Below are positions 16,701 to 25,099 of a stretch of 64,000 nt of DNA, one piece after another. Position numbers and translations under genes: made by a program. Location: positions 1 through 64,000 of the forward strand of contig NZ_JAAXMM010000019.1 of NCBI RefSeq assembly GCF_012276985.1. The letters run 5' to 3'. This stretch comes from Agrobacterium sp. a22-2 (lineage in GTDB: Bacteria > Pseudomonadota > Alphaproteobacteria > Rhizobiales > Rhizobiaceae). Every line of letters starts with the position of its first letter. Within the stretch, counting starts at the first letter, position 1. Below the pieces are notes generated by a model. The model had not been told where the DNA came from, did not search any database, and worked only from the letters and a program-made list of their open reading frames with translations.

Positions 16701-16714
16701 GAACCTGTGGGTTC
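16701..16714. promoter_or_regulatory. TetR-type operator, copy 2 (GAACC-N4-GGTTC)
   Basis: GAACCTGTGGGTTC, also followed by GAT, lies 25 bases before the TetR gene start. With copy 1 it gives two sites whose centres are 56 bp apart, one near each divergent start. Confidence 0.65.
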
Positions 16715-16738
16715 GATAGCGTTAATTTTAGGTTGGAA

Positions 16739-17464
16739 ATGAGCGAAGCAGCAGACAAAAATAGTGTGGCGGAGGAGGATGAAACCGGCCCTCCCTACAT
16801 GTGCGCGCCTATTTCGGGCCGTTTTGCGGCGGGTGCGGATCCAGCCAAGCGTGAGCAGATTCTCGACGGCGCCAAGCGGGTTTTCATGAAGCTCGGCTTC
16901 GATGCCGCCAGCATGAACGACGTGACGCGGGAAGCCGGCGTTTCCAAGGGAACGATCTATGTCTATTTCCAGAGCAAGGAAGACCTGTTTGCCTCGCTGA
17001 TCGAACGGGAAAAGGGCCGCTTTGCCGAAGAACTGCGCGACCTTCTGGCCCGCGACGGCTCCGTCGAGGATCGGCTGCTGCAGTTTGGCCTGACCTATGC
17101 CCGTCACGTGGTCAACAGCGACATGGTTCCCGCCATGCGCACCGTGATCGGCGTGATCGATCGCATGCCGAGCCTTTGCAAACGCTTTTTTGCCAGCACG
17201 CCGAGCAACGCCCAGACCGTTCTGCAGGACTACATTGAGCGCCAGGCGCAAGCAGGCACGCTCCGCGTCGAGGATGCCGACCTGGCATCACGCCAGTTCA
17301 TCGACCTGTCGACCAGCATTCTTTTCAAGCGCCGACTGTTCGGTGAAATGACCTGCGTCCCGGATACGAAGGAAATCGATCGGATCGTCAACAGCGCCTT
17401 GCGCGTCTTCTTGGCTGCCTACGCGCCGCCCTGCAACGAGGCTGCCCAGACAGTGCCGCAATAG
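16739..17464 (+). CDS. emrR: TetR/AcrR family regulator of the emrAB-like pump
   Basis: A 241-residue repressor with a TetR helix-turn-helix at about residues 36-82 (ILDGAKRVFMKLGFDAASMN; VTREAGVSKGTIYVYFQSKE). A C-terminal all-helical ligand domain of the AefR/TetR_C type follows. ATG at 16739 is preferred over an in-frame TTG two codons earlier. It is divergent from emrAB with two matching palindromes between them, the normal layout of a ligand-released repressor. The symbol rests on analogy with rhizobial EmrR. Confidence 0.87.
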   Translation: MSEAADKNSVAEEDETGPPYMCAPISGRFAAGADPAKREQILDGAKRVFMKLGFDAASMNDVTREAGVSKGTIYVYFQSKEDLFASLIEREKGRFAEELRDLLARDGSVEDRLLQFGLTYARHVVNSDMVPAMRTVIGVIDRMPSLCKRFFASTPSNAQTVLQDYIERQAQAGTLRVEDADLASRQFIDLSTSILFKRRLFGEMTCVPDTKEIDRIVNSALRVFLAAYAPPCNEAAQTVPQ

Positions 17465-17569
17465 CGGCCCTCGACTTTTTACTATTCTTCTCCGGGCGAC
17501 ACCTTGTCGATGCTTCCCGCTAGCGCCATTTGATGCTATCGCCAAGCCACCGCCAACCGGAAGAGCCAA

Positions 17570-18325
17570 ATGCAGGACATTGCCCTACTTCTTCAGGATC
17601 CAGCCGCATGGATCGCCCTGGTCACCCTGATTGTCATGGAGGTCGTTCTCGGCATCGACAATCTGGTCTTCATCTCGATCCTCACCAACAAGCTACCTGA
17701 GCATCAGCGCGAATCCGCCCGCCGCATCGGTATCGGTCTGGCGCTGGTGATGCGTCTTGTCCTGCTCGGCACCGTCGCCTGGATCGTCCAGTTGACCACG
17801 CCGCTCTTCGTCCTGTTCAATCACGGCTTCTCCTGGAAGGACCTGATCCTGATCGCCGGCGGCCTGTTCCTGGTCTGGAAGGCCACCAAGGAAATCCACC
17901 ACAGCGTCGATCCGGAAGACAAGGACGGCGACTTCATCGCCTCCACGACCAATGCCACCATGACGGCAGCCATCGGCCAGATTCTGCTGCTTGACCTGGT
18001 CTTCTCGGTCGACAGCATCATTACCGCCGTCGGCATGACGGATCACCTGCCGATCATGGTGGTTGCCGTCATTGTCGCCGTGTCGGTCATGCTGCTGGCA
18101 GCAAACCCGCTGGCCAATTTCATCGAGAAGAACCCGACCGTCGTCATGCTGGCACTCGGCTTCCTGCTGATGATCGGCATGACGCTGATTGCCGACGGCA
18201 TGGGCTTCCATGTTCCGAAGGGTTACATTTACGCTGCCATGGCCTTTTCGGGTCTCGTGGAAGTACTCAACATGTTCGCCCGTCGCAAGAAGCAGGCCGA
18301 CCGGGACAAGAAGCGCTTGCATTGA
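17570..18325 (+). CDS. TerC family integral membrane protein
   Basis: Inner-membrane protein of 251 residues with about seven spans. The TerC hallmark acidic motifs inside membrane segments are present: EVVLGIDNLVFISIL near the N-terminus and LLDLVFSVDSIITAVGMTD in the middle. TerC relatives (YgdQ, YoaE, Alx) act in metal-ion, notably manganese, export during protein secretion or in tellurite resistance. GGAAGAGCC precedes the ATG. It is a single gene closed by the hairpin at 18350-18380. A link with sitABCD at 26600 is possible through manganese balance, but this is inference. Confidence 0.92.
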   Translation: MQDIALLLQDPAAWIALVTLIVMEVVLGIDNLVFISILTNKLPEHQRESARRIGIGLALVMRLVLLGTVAWIVQLTTPLFVLFNHGFSWKDLILIAGGLFLVWKATKEIHHSVDPEDKDGDFIASTTNATMTAAIGQILLLDLVFSVDSIITAVGMTDHLPIMVVAVIVAVSVMLLAANPLANFIEKNPTVVMLALGFLLMIGMTLIADGMGFHVPKGYIYAAMAFSGLVEVLNMFARRKKQADRDKKRLH

Positions 18326-18349
18326 CAGGCCGCGCCTGATCGACCACAG

Positions 18350-18380
18350 CAGGCTCGCGGATATCTCCGCGGGCCTGTTT
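18350..18380 (+). terminator. hairpin terminator after TerC gene
   Basis: CAGGCTCGCGGA and TCCGCGGGCCTG form an 11- to 12-bp stem with a short loop (TATC), followed by TTTC. The short T run makes it a moderate intrinsic terminator. Confidence 0.7.
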
Positions 18381-18494
18381 CGTGTCTGGCGGTAGCCTTG
18401 GCTGGGAACAAAGTCGTGGCCGTTTGCATTCTGTTTGCGATTTCTGCCGTTCATCCCCCATCCCTATCCCGACATCAAAATTGACTGGAGCCCC

Positions 18495-20267
18495 ATGTCC
18501 ACCGAGCAAATCCTTGCGTTTTCGGTCATTGGCCTGATGATGGCCGCCTTCATGTGGGATCGGTTCCGGTATGACATTGTAGCCTGCGTCACGCTCGTGG
18601 CGGCAGTCGCCCTCGGTCTCGTCCCGGTCGACAAGGCTTTCTCCGGCTTCAGCGACGATATCGTCATCATCGTTGGCGCCGCTCTCGTGGTCAGCGCCGG
18701 TGTGGCGCGGTCCGGCATCGTCGATGCGGCCATCAAGCGCTTCTTCCCGCGGCTGAAATCGATCCGCGGCCAGATGCTGCTGCTGATCGTCACGGTGACG
18801 ATCCTCTCGGCCTTCATCAAGAATATCGGCGCGCTCGCCATCATGATGCCGGTCGCCTTCCAATTCGCACGCCGCTCCAGCAGCCCGCCGTCGATCTTCC
18901 TGATGCCCATGGCCTTCGGTGCCCTGCTCGGCGGATTGATGACGCAGATCGGCACCTCGCCGAACATCGTCGTCTCGGGCCTGCGCAAGGAAATCACCGG
19001 CGAAGCCTTTACCATGTTCGATTTCACGCCCGTCGGCGCAACGCTGGCCGTCACCGGCACGATCTTCCTGATGTTCTTCTACTGGCTGGTGCCGCGGCGC
19101 GAAAACCAGAACCCGTCCATGCAGGAGGCTCTGGAAAGTTCCACCTATGCCACCGACGCCACGCTGACCAGGCAATCGCCGTTCGTCGGAAAGGAACTGA
19201 ACGACCTGCTGACGCTCGCCTCCGGCGAAGTGATCGCCACCTCCATTCTGCGCGGACACACCCGCATGTCGCCGTTTCCGGATGTCGCGCTGAAGGAAGG
19301 CGACACGGTGATGCTGGAAGGCCCGTCCGAGGCGCTGGATCGGATCGTGTCGCAGGCCCAGTTGAGCTTGTCCGGCAAGCCGATAGCCGAAAGCGGCAGC
19401 AGAAAGGGAGAAATCAGCACGATCGAGGCCGTGATTGCCCCCAGTTCGACGCTGGTGGACCTTTCAGCACGCGATGTCTCCTTGTTCAATACCTATGGCA
19501 TCAACCTTCTGGCCGTCAGCCGCCAGGGCAAGCGCATCAAGGAAAGGCTGGGTGAACTGACCCTGCGCTCCGGCGATGTCGTGGTGTTGCAAGGGCAGCG
19601 CAAGGCGCTTCCGGCCGCCCTGCAGGAACTCGGCTGCCTGCCACTGGCCGAGCGGGAGATCCTGCTTGGAACGTCGCGCAGCGCCCTGGTTCCGATCGCC
19701 ATACTGGTCGCCGCGATGGGGTCGACGGCGCTTGGTCTGGCACCGGTCGCGGTGGCCTTTTTTGCCGCCGCCCTTGCCATGGTGCTATTCCGCGTCATCC
19801 CGTTGAGCGAGATCTACCGCGCCGTCGATGGGCCGATCCTGATCATGCTGGCCGCCCTCATTCCGGTCAGCGAAACCCTGCGCACCACGGGCGCCAGCGA
19901 GAAGATCGCCGAATGGCTGGGCCATGTGGCCCACGGCCTGCCGGCCTATGGCGCGCTGACGCTGATCCTGGTCACGGCAATGGCCGTCACGCCCTTCCTC
20001 AACAATGCCGCAACTGTTCTGGTCATGGCACCGATTGCCGCCAGTTTTGCCGCCAACCTCGGTTTCCGGCCGGATGCCTTCCTGATGGCCGTGGCGATCG
20101 GCGCCGGCAGCGATTTCCTGACCCCGATCGGCCACCAATGCAACACGCTGGTGATGGGACCGGGCGGCTATCGCTTCAGCGACTACCCGCGTCTCGGCCT
20201 GCCGCTGTCGCTGCTCATCATCGTCGTGGCAATCCCGATGCTGCTTCTGGTCTGGCCGATTCAATAG
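18495..20267 (+). CDS. SLC13 family permease with two RCK_C domains
   Basis: Inner-membrane anion symporter of 590 residues. The N-terminal half has transmembrane segments with the loop SAFIKNIGALAIMMPVAF. Two soluble RCK_C (TrkA_C) repeats follow at about residues 210-380, including LKEGDTVMLEGPSEALDRI and LRSGDVVVLQGQRKALPAAL. The second transmembrane half contains VTPFLNNAATVLVMAPIA. The asparagine-containing helix-hairpin loops in both halves are typical of SLC13. Substrate (dicarboxylate, sulfate or similar) is not determined. ATG at 18495 has GGAG upstream. Confidence 0.9.
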   Translation: MSTEQILAFSVIGLMMAAFMWDRFRYDIVACVTLVAAVALGLVPVDKAFSGFSDDIVIIVGAALVVSAGVARSGIVDAAIKRFFPRLKSIRGQMLLLIVTVTILSAFIKNIGALAIMMPVAFQFARRSSSPPSIFLMPMAFGALLGGLMTQIGTSPNIVVSGLRKEITGEAFTMFDFTPVGATLAVTGTIFLMFFYWLVPRRENQNPSMQEALESSTYATDATLTRQSPFVGKELNDLLTLASGEVIATSILRGHTRMSPFPDVALKEGDTVMLEGPSEALDRIVSQAQLSLSGKPIAESGSRKGEISTIEAVIAPSSTLVDLSARDVSLFNTYGINLLAVSRQGKRIKERLGELTLRSGDVVVLQGQRKALPAALQELGCLPLAEREILLGTSRSALVPIAILVAAMGSTALGLAPVAVAFFAAALAMVLFRVIPLSEIYRAVDGPILIMLAALIPVSETLRTTGASEKIAEWLGHVAHGLPAYGALTLILVTAMAVTPFLNNAATVLVMAPIAASFAANLGFRPDAFLMAVAIGAGSDFLTPIGHQCNTLVMGPGGYRFSDYPRLGLPLSLLIIVVAIPMLLLVWPIQ

Positions 20268-20297
20268 GCCGATCGGCAAGCCCGCCTGCAAAAGGAG

Positions 20298-20327
20298 AAA
20301 GCCTGCGTCGGGCGGGACGCAGGCTTT
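20298..20327 (+). terminator. intrinsic terminator after SLC13 permease
   Basis: AAAGCCTGCGTC and GACGCAGGCTTT form a perfect 12-bp stem around a six-base loop, 30 bases past the stop. The T run is only three bases within the stem end, but the hairpin is strong. Confidence 0.8.
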
Positions 20328-20737
20328 CGGGCGGGGGACGGGGAATGTGAATGAAAGTCGGGGTAGGGGTTCCCTGCCTTCTCGTTGGCTACGGTAAGAA
20401 TCCGGACACAGTCCCCGTCTTCTCTCCTCCGTTGCGTCCGGTGGGCACGACAATCATTCCGCAGCCTCAACGCGGCCGATCAAAAATGGTTCCCGGACAC
20501 CTTGAAAAAAATGCGCCGCCATCGATTTTTTACGGTGCATCGACTTCCGGGGCGCGGCCAGGCGGCAGTTTTCCTTGACGCTTGGCGCTGAATATGGCCT
20601 AAGGCCTCGCATTGGAACACTGCGGAAACGCCGGGAATGAGCCGGTTTTGTCCGCGTTTCCGAGAGTTTCAGCCAATCCCTTGATCGCGCAAAAGCACGG
20701 CCCGGTCATCCGCACGTTACCACGAGCACGAATTCAA
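20328..20737. other. 410-bp gene-free leader region upstream of gltX
   Basis: No convincing coding frame is seen. CTTGAC at 20574-20579, followed 18 bases later by CCTAAG, is a weak promoter candidate for gltX. The segment 20400-20560 is locally richer in A and T, with AAAAAA and TTTTTT runs near 20505 and 20525. The leader is long for this kind of gene and could hold a small RNA, but I see no family motif. Confidence 0.4.
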
Positions 20738-22195
20738 ATGAACACATCAGGCGTCCGCGTCCGCATCGCACCCTCCCCGACCGGCGAACCCCATGTGGGC
20801 ACCGTCTACATCGCCCTGTTCAACTATCTCTTCGCCAAGAAGATGGGCGGCGAGTTCATCCTGCGCATCGAGGACACCGATGCGACGCGCTCGACGCCGG
20901 AATTCGAGCAGAAAGTGCTCGACGCACTGAAATGGACCGGTCTGACATGGTCGGAAGGCCCGGATGTCGGCGGCCCCTACGGTCCCTATCGCCAGTCCGA
21001 CCGCAAGGATATGTACCAGCCCTTCGCCCAGGACCTGCTCGACAAGGGCCATGCCTTCCGCTGTTTCTGCACGCCCGAGCGCCTGACCGAAATGCGCGAA
21101 GCCCAGCGCGCCAGCGGCAAGCCGCCGAAATATGACGGCCTCTGCCTGCATCTGAAGGCCGAGGAAGTCACCGCCCGGGTCGCCTCCGGCGAAGCCTCCG
21201 TGGTGCGCATGAAGATCCCGGCCGAAGGCTCCTGCGACTTCAACGACGGGGTCTATGGCGACGTCTCGATCCCGTGGGATTCGGTCGACATGCAGGTGCT
21301 GATGAAGGCCGACGGCATGCCGACCTATCACATGGCGAACGTCATCGACGACCATCTGATGAAGATTACCCATGTGGCGCGCGGCGAGGAATGGCTGGCC
21401 TCGGTGCCCAAGCATATCCTGCTCTACCGCTATTTCGAATGGGACGAGCCGAAGTTCATGCATCTGTCGCTGATGCGCAATGCCGACAAGTCAAAACTGT
21501 CGAAGCGCAAGAACCCGACCTCGATCTCCTACTACTCGGCGCTCGGCTACCTGCCGGAAGCCCTGATGAACTTCCTCGGCCTGTTCTTCATCCAGATCGC
21601 CGAAGGCGAAGAACTGCTGGATATGAACGAGCTGGCGGAAAAATTCGATCCGGACAACCTGTCCAAGGCCGGCGCGATCTTCGACATCCAGAAGCTCGAC
21701 TGGCTGAACGGCCGCTGGCTGCGCGAAAAGCTGACGCCGGACGAGTTCCTGGCCCGCGTCTTCGACTGGTCGGCGGAAAACGACCGCCTGACGGAAGGCC
21801 TGAAGCTCGCCCAGAGCCGCATCTCCAAGCTCGGCGAATTGCCGCAGCTGACCGGCTTCCTGCTCGCCAATGACGTCGGCCTGACGCCGGCCTCGTTTGC
21901 CGGCCTGAAGACCAGCCCGGCCGAGACGCTGGAGATCCTCAACACCGTCCAGACGGATCTCGAAAAGATCCTCGAATGGAACGTTGCCACCATCGACGAG
22001 GAACTGCGCGCCATTTCCGAACGCCTCGGCAAGAAGCTGCGCGTGGTCACCCCGCCGCTGTTCGTCGCCGTTTCGGGATCGTCGCGCTCGCTGCCGCTGT
22101 TTGACTCGATGGCCCTGCTCGGCCGTTCGGTCGTGCGCCAGCGCCTGAAGGTCGCCGCGGCCGTGGTGGCGTCGATGGTGGGTAGCGGCAATTGA
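20738..22195 (+). CDS. gltX: glutamate--tRNA ligase
   Basis: Charges tRNA-Glu with glutamate (cytoplasm); 485 residues, class I synthetase. The HIGH motif is PSPTGEPHVGT (His19) and the KMSKS motif is KLSKRKNP. The open frame extends upstream to 20612, but the protein clearly begins at MNTSGVRVRIAPSPTG, the conserved N-terminus of GluRS; the ribosome site is weak (GAGCA). Rhizobia usually carry two GltX paralogues, one of which may mischarge tRNA-Gln for the amidotransferase; which type this is cannot be told here. Followed by an orphan gene and lysS. Confidence 0.97.
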   Translation: MNTSGVRVRIAPSPTGEPHVGTVYIALFNYLFAKKMGGEFILRIEDTDATRSTPEFEQKVLDALKWTGLTWSEGPDVGGPYGPYRQSDRKDMYQPFAQDLLDKGHAFRCFCTPERLTEMREAQRASGKPPKYDGLCLHLKAEEVTARVASGEASVVRMKIPAEGSCDFNDGVYGDVSIPWDSVDMQVLMKADGMPTYHMANVIDDHLMKITHVARGEEWLASVPKHILLYRYFEWDEPKFMHLSLMRNADKSKLSKRKNPTSISYYSALGYLPEALMNFLGLFFIQIAEGEELLDMNELAEKFDPDNLSKAGAIFDIQKLDWLNGRWLREKLTPDEFLARVFDWSAENDRLTEGLKLAQSRISKLGELPQLTGFLLANDVGLTPASFAGLKTSPAETLEILNTVQTDLEKILEWNVATIDEELRAISERLGKKLRVVTPPLFVAVSGSSRSLPLFDSMALLGRSVVRQRLKVAAAVVASMVGSGN

Positions 22196-22238
22196 CGTCT
22201 AACTGACATTGATTTCCACTCCAATTCAGGGAGAGGAC

Positions 22239-22538
22239 ATGACAGCTGCTATATATCGCCTGCTAAAACAGCTGGATGATGCCAAGATTCATTATTACCT
22301 TCAGCGGCATCGTCCAGACACGATTGATGTGACGGTCACGCTTGTAGGTAAGCGCATAGAGATTTCGGTATTCGATGATGATCACATCGAGATGTCGCAA
22401 TTTCTGGGAACAGAGGACGTCGAAGACGAAAAATATCTTCAGGATATTCTTCGCCGAGAAATGGAGTACGGGGAAATGCCCCGCGAGTACTTCGCCAGAA
22501 CGACGGAAAAAAAGAACACCGACGGAATCGAAAAATGA
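22239..22538 (+). CDS. small hypothetical protein coupled to lysS
   Basis: A 99-residue protein of unknown role: an N-terminal helix (IYRLLKQLDDAKIHYYLQRH), then two or three beta strands (TIDVTVTLVGKRIEISVFDD) and an acidic C-terminal half with EDVEDEKYL. The strand pattern resembles small immunity-like proteins that use a GERWEIEFF-type motif (here GKRIEISVF); this is a weak resemblance from memory. GGGAGAGG precedes the ATG. Its TGA overlaps the lysS ATG as ATGA, so lysS translation may depend on it. It is more AT-rich than gltX and lysS. Confidence 0.78.
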   Translation: MTAAIYRLLKQLDDAKIHYYLQRHRPDTIDVTVTLVGKRIEISVFDDDHIEMSQFLGTEDVEDEKYLQDILRREMEYGEMPREYFARTTEKKNTDGIEK

Positions 22539-24031
22539 CCGAAACGAAGACCGAAACCGCCCTCTCCTCCGACGTCACGGAAGTGCGTGCCCAGAAGCTG
22601 AAAATGCTGCGCGAACTCATCGGCGATGTCTATCCGGCCCATTTCCACCGGACCATGACCAATGCCGAACTGGCCGAGAAATATGCCGGCCTGGAGCTCG
22701 ATACCGAGTCCGGCGATGTCGTGACCGTTGCAGGCCGCGTCTATTCCTCGCGCAACTCCGGCATGTTCATGGATATTCATGACGCCTCGGGCAAGATCCA
22801 GATCTTCAGCCACAAGGACACCACGCCCGAAAGCGCCCGCGCGCTGCTGCCGCTGATCGACCTCGGCGACATTGTCGGCGTCACCGGCATGGTTCGCCGC
22901 ACCAAGCGCGGCGAGCTGACGATCAACGCGCAGGAGATCACCATGCTGACCAAGGCGCTGCTGCCCATGCCGGAAAAGTGGCATGGCGTCACCGATATCG
23001 AGACGCGCTACCGCAAGCGTCATCTCGACATCATGACCAACGAGGACAGCAAGCTGCGCTTCCAGCAGCGCTCGAAGATCGTCTCCGGCATCCGTCGCTT
23101 CATGGAAAACGACGGCTTCATGGAAGTCGAAACGCCCATGCTGCAGTCGATCTATGGCGGCGCCACGGCCGAGCCCTTCAAGACCCACCACAATACGCTC
23201 AAGCTCGACATGTACCTGCGCATCGCGCCGGAACTGTTTTTGAAGCGCACGCTGGTCTCGGGCCTGTCCGACAAGGTGTTCGAGATCAACCGTAACTTCC
23301 GCAACGAAGGCGTCTCGACACGACACAATCCCGAATTCACCATGATGGAATGCTACTGGGCCTATGCCGATTACGAGGACATCATGGACCTCGTCGAGCG
23401 GCTGTTCGCTGACCTCGCGACCCGCATCCACGGCTCAACCGAATTCACCTTCGGCGACAATGAAATCTCCTTCAAGGGTCCGTTCCGCCGCGTGCCGATG
23501 CCCGACGCCGTCAAGGACGTGACCGGCATCGACTTCCTGGCCATCAAGACCGACGAGGAAGCCCGCGCGGCGGCCAAGGCTGCCGGTTTTGCTGTCGAGA
23601 AGGACTGGACCTGGGGCGAGTGCCTGGCCTTCATCTTCGAAGAAAAGGTCGAGGGCACGCTGATCCAGCCGGCCCATGTCACCCATTTCCCGAAGGACAT
23701 CTCGCCGTTTGCCAAGGAAGTGCCGGGCGAACCGCGCCTCGTCGAGCGTTTCGAAACCTATTGCAATGCCTGGGAAATCGGCAATGCCTTTTCCGAACTC
23801 AACGATCCGGAAGAGCAGCGCGCCCGCATGGTCGAGCAGCTGGAGCAGGCCCACGCCCGCGGCGAGAAGGACAAGCAACTGGACGAGGAATTCCTCGATG
23901 CGATCGACCAGGGTATGCCGCCGGCCGGTGGCCTCGGCATCGGCGTCGACCGCCTGATCATGCTGCTCACCAATTCCCCCTCGATCCGAGACATCATCTT
24001 GTTCCCGGCCCGCCGCAACAAGAACGACTGA
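22535..24031 (+). CDS. lysS: lysine--tRNA ligase, class II
   Basis: Charges tRNA-Lys; 498 residues, usual length. The N-terminal OB-fold anticodon-binding domain includes VVTVAGRVYSSRNSGMFMDI. The class II catalytic core shows motif 1 (FMEVETPMLQ), motif 2 (FEINRNFRNEGVSTRHNPEF) and motif 3 (GGLGIGVDRLIMLLTN). The start overlaps the small upstream gene by four bases and lacks its own strong ribosome site, so coupling is likely. A terminator follows at 24052-24089. Confidence 0.97.
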   Translation: MTETKTETALSSDVTEVRAQKLKMLRELIGDVYPAHFHRTMTNAELAEKYAGLELDTESGDVVTVAGRVYSSRNSGMFMDIHDASGKIQIFSHKDTTPESARALLPLIDLGDIVGVTGMVRRTKRGELTINAQEITMLTKALLPMPEKWHGVTDIETRYRKRHLDIMTNEDSKLRFQQRSKIVSGIRRFMENDGFMEVETPMLQSIYGGATAEPFKTHHNTLKLDMYLRIAPELFLKRTLVSGLSDKVFEINRNFRNEGVSTRHNPEFTMMECYWAYADYEDIMDLVERLFADLATRIHGSTEFTFGDNEISFKGPFRRVPMPDAVKDVTGIDFLAIKTDEEARAAAKAAGFAVEKDWTWGECLAFIFEEKVEGTLIQPAHVTHFPKDISPFAKEVPGEPRLVERFETYCNAWEIGNAFSELNDPEEQRARMVEQLEQAHARGEKDKQLDEEFLDAIDQGMPPAGGLGIGVDRLIMLLTNSPSIRDIILFPARRNKND

Positions 24032-24051
24032 TCGCGTCCTGCATCCCTTTG

Positions 24052-24089
24052 AAAGGCCCGAAGCGCTTGACCCGCATTTCGGGCCTTTT
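24052..24089 (+). terminator. intrinsic terminator after lysS
   Basis: AAAGGCCCGAA and TTCGGGCCTTTT form an 11-bp stem around a 15-base loop, ending in TTTT, 20 bases past the lysS stop. Confidence 0.9.
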
Positions 24090-24162
24090 GCGTTTGATGA
24101 GCGATTGCTTGGCCTTGGCCCTTCCCGTTGGCCGACATATCCGAAATAATTTCAACAACATT

Positions 24163-24207
24163 CAACCATACGGTTGACTAATTGTCGCCGCTCCTATATT
24201 CAACCAT
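24163..24207 (+). promoter_or_regulatory. ArsR-type operator and promoter of the ArsR/SRPBCC pair
   Basis: CAACCATACGGTTG (24163-24176) is an inverted repeat of CAACC and GGTTG. Its right arm runs into a -35-like TTGACT, with TATATT 15 bases downstream, and a second CAACCAT half-site follows at 24201. The operator overlaps the promoter, just upstream of the ArsR gene, which suits autorepression. Confidence 0.65.
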
Positions 24208-24219
24208 TCGGGAGAACAA

Positions 24220-24555
24220 ATGGACGAAGATGCTCTGTCACGAATTCTGAAAGCCGCCGGCGATACGACCCGGCGACGCATCTTGACGCTGCTGGTCCAG
24301 GAGGGCGCGTTGAGGGTGACGGCGCTCGCCGCCCATTTCGATATGTCCCTCAACTCGGTCTCCAAGCACATCAAGGTGCTGGAGGAGGCGGGACTGGTCT
24401 CTCGCCGGACTTTGGGCCGCGAACATTTTATCGCGGCAGAACTCGAACCGTTGAAGCAGACGGAACAGTGGTTCGAGCAGCTAAAGTCCGTATGGGAACT
24501 GCGCCTTGCGGCGCTCGATCAACTGTTGAACGCAAAGGACGACGATCATGAGTGA
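24220..24555 (+). CDS. ArsR/SmtB-type helix-turn-helix regulator
   Basis: A 111-residue winged-helix repressor: LKAAGDTTRRRILTLLVQEG, then the recognition helix region MSLNSVSKHIKVLEEAGLVS and the wing RRTLGREHFIAAEL. It has no cysteines, so it is not a classical metal sensor; it belongs to the subgroup that pairs with SRPBCC/AHSA1 proteins. The next gene starts eight bases before its stop. GGGAG lies upstream of the ATG. Confidence 0.9.
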   Translation: MDEDALSRILKAAGDTTRRRILTLLVQEGALRVTALAAHFDMSLNSVSKHIKVLEEAGLVSRRTLGREHFIAAELEPLKQTEQWFEQLKSVWELRLAALDQLLNAKDDDHE

Positions 24556-24976
24556 ACTGGAATTGACAGTCAGCCGGACCATCTCCGCACCGCGCGAAAA
24601 AGTATTCAACGCCTGGCTTTCGCCCGCCATGATGGCCAAATTCATGGCCGTGCCGAACGGCAGCACGGCGCCGTCCAGGGTGTCGAACGATCCGATCAAG
24701 GGCGGGCGTTTCTCGATCGTCATGGTGACCCCGGAAAAAGACGTGCCACATGCCGGCACCTATCTGGAGATCGATCCAGTCTCGCACCTGTCCTTCACCT
24801 GGGAATCGCCCCATTCGCTCGACGACAGCGTCGTCACCATCGATCTGGCCGAAATCGACGCGACAACGACCGAAGTCACCTTACGGCACGTCAAGTTTCG
24901 CAGCGAAGACTCACGCAATGGCCACGAGAAGGGCTGGAGCGCCATCCTTGCCAATCTCGCGCAGAGCCTGACCTGA
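24548..24976 (+). CDS. SRPBCC (AHSA1-like) domain protein
   Basis: A 142-residue single-domain protein of the START/Bet v 1-like superfamily. It begins LELTVSRTISAPREKVFNAW and contains YLEIDPVSHLSFTWESP and HEKGWSAILANLAQSL, the family end. Such proteins bind hydrophobic ligands in a central cavity and are widely paired with a small ArsR repressor, as here with an eight-base overlap. Ligand unknown. Confidence 0.9.
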   Translation: MSELELTVSRTISAPREKVFNAWLSPAMMAKFMAVPNGSTAPSRVSNDPIKGGRFSIVMVTPEKDVPHAGTYLEIDPVSHLSFTWESPHSLDDSVVTIDLAEIDATTTEVTLRHVKFRSEDSRNGHEKGWSAILANLAQSLT

Positions 24977-25000
24977 ACGCCAAAGCAATTGGGGCCGAAC

Positions 25001-25047
25001 AAAAAAGGAGCCGGAAGACCAGGGGGCATGCCCCTTCTCCCGGCTCC
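25001..25047 (-). terminator. intrinsic terminator of the His-rich protein gene
   Basis: GGAGCCGG and CCGGCTCC form the outer stem, with an inner GGGGCATGCCCC palindrome. On the leftward strand it ends in TTTTTTG, so it terminates the gene at 25100. On the rightward strand it also follows the SRPBCC gene. Confidence 0.82.
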
Positions 25048-25099
25048 TGTTATATCCTGGACCTGGTTTCCTTTCCGAACGAAAGGAGCGCCCCTGACG

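Noticed and set aside
20328..20737. T-box or other amino-acid riboswitch before gltX
   Set aside because: I see no T-box consensus or terminator/antiterminator pair, and T-boxes are rare in alphaproteobacteria.
24220..24976. Arsenic resistance regulator linked to the arsA gene at 36437
   Set aside because: The ArsR-fold protein has no cysteines, is coupled to an SRPBCC gene and lies 12 kb from arsA; the family name is structural, not functional here.
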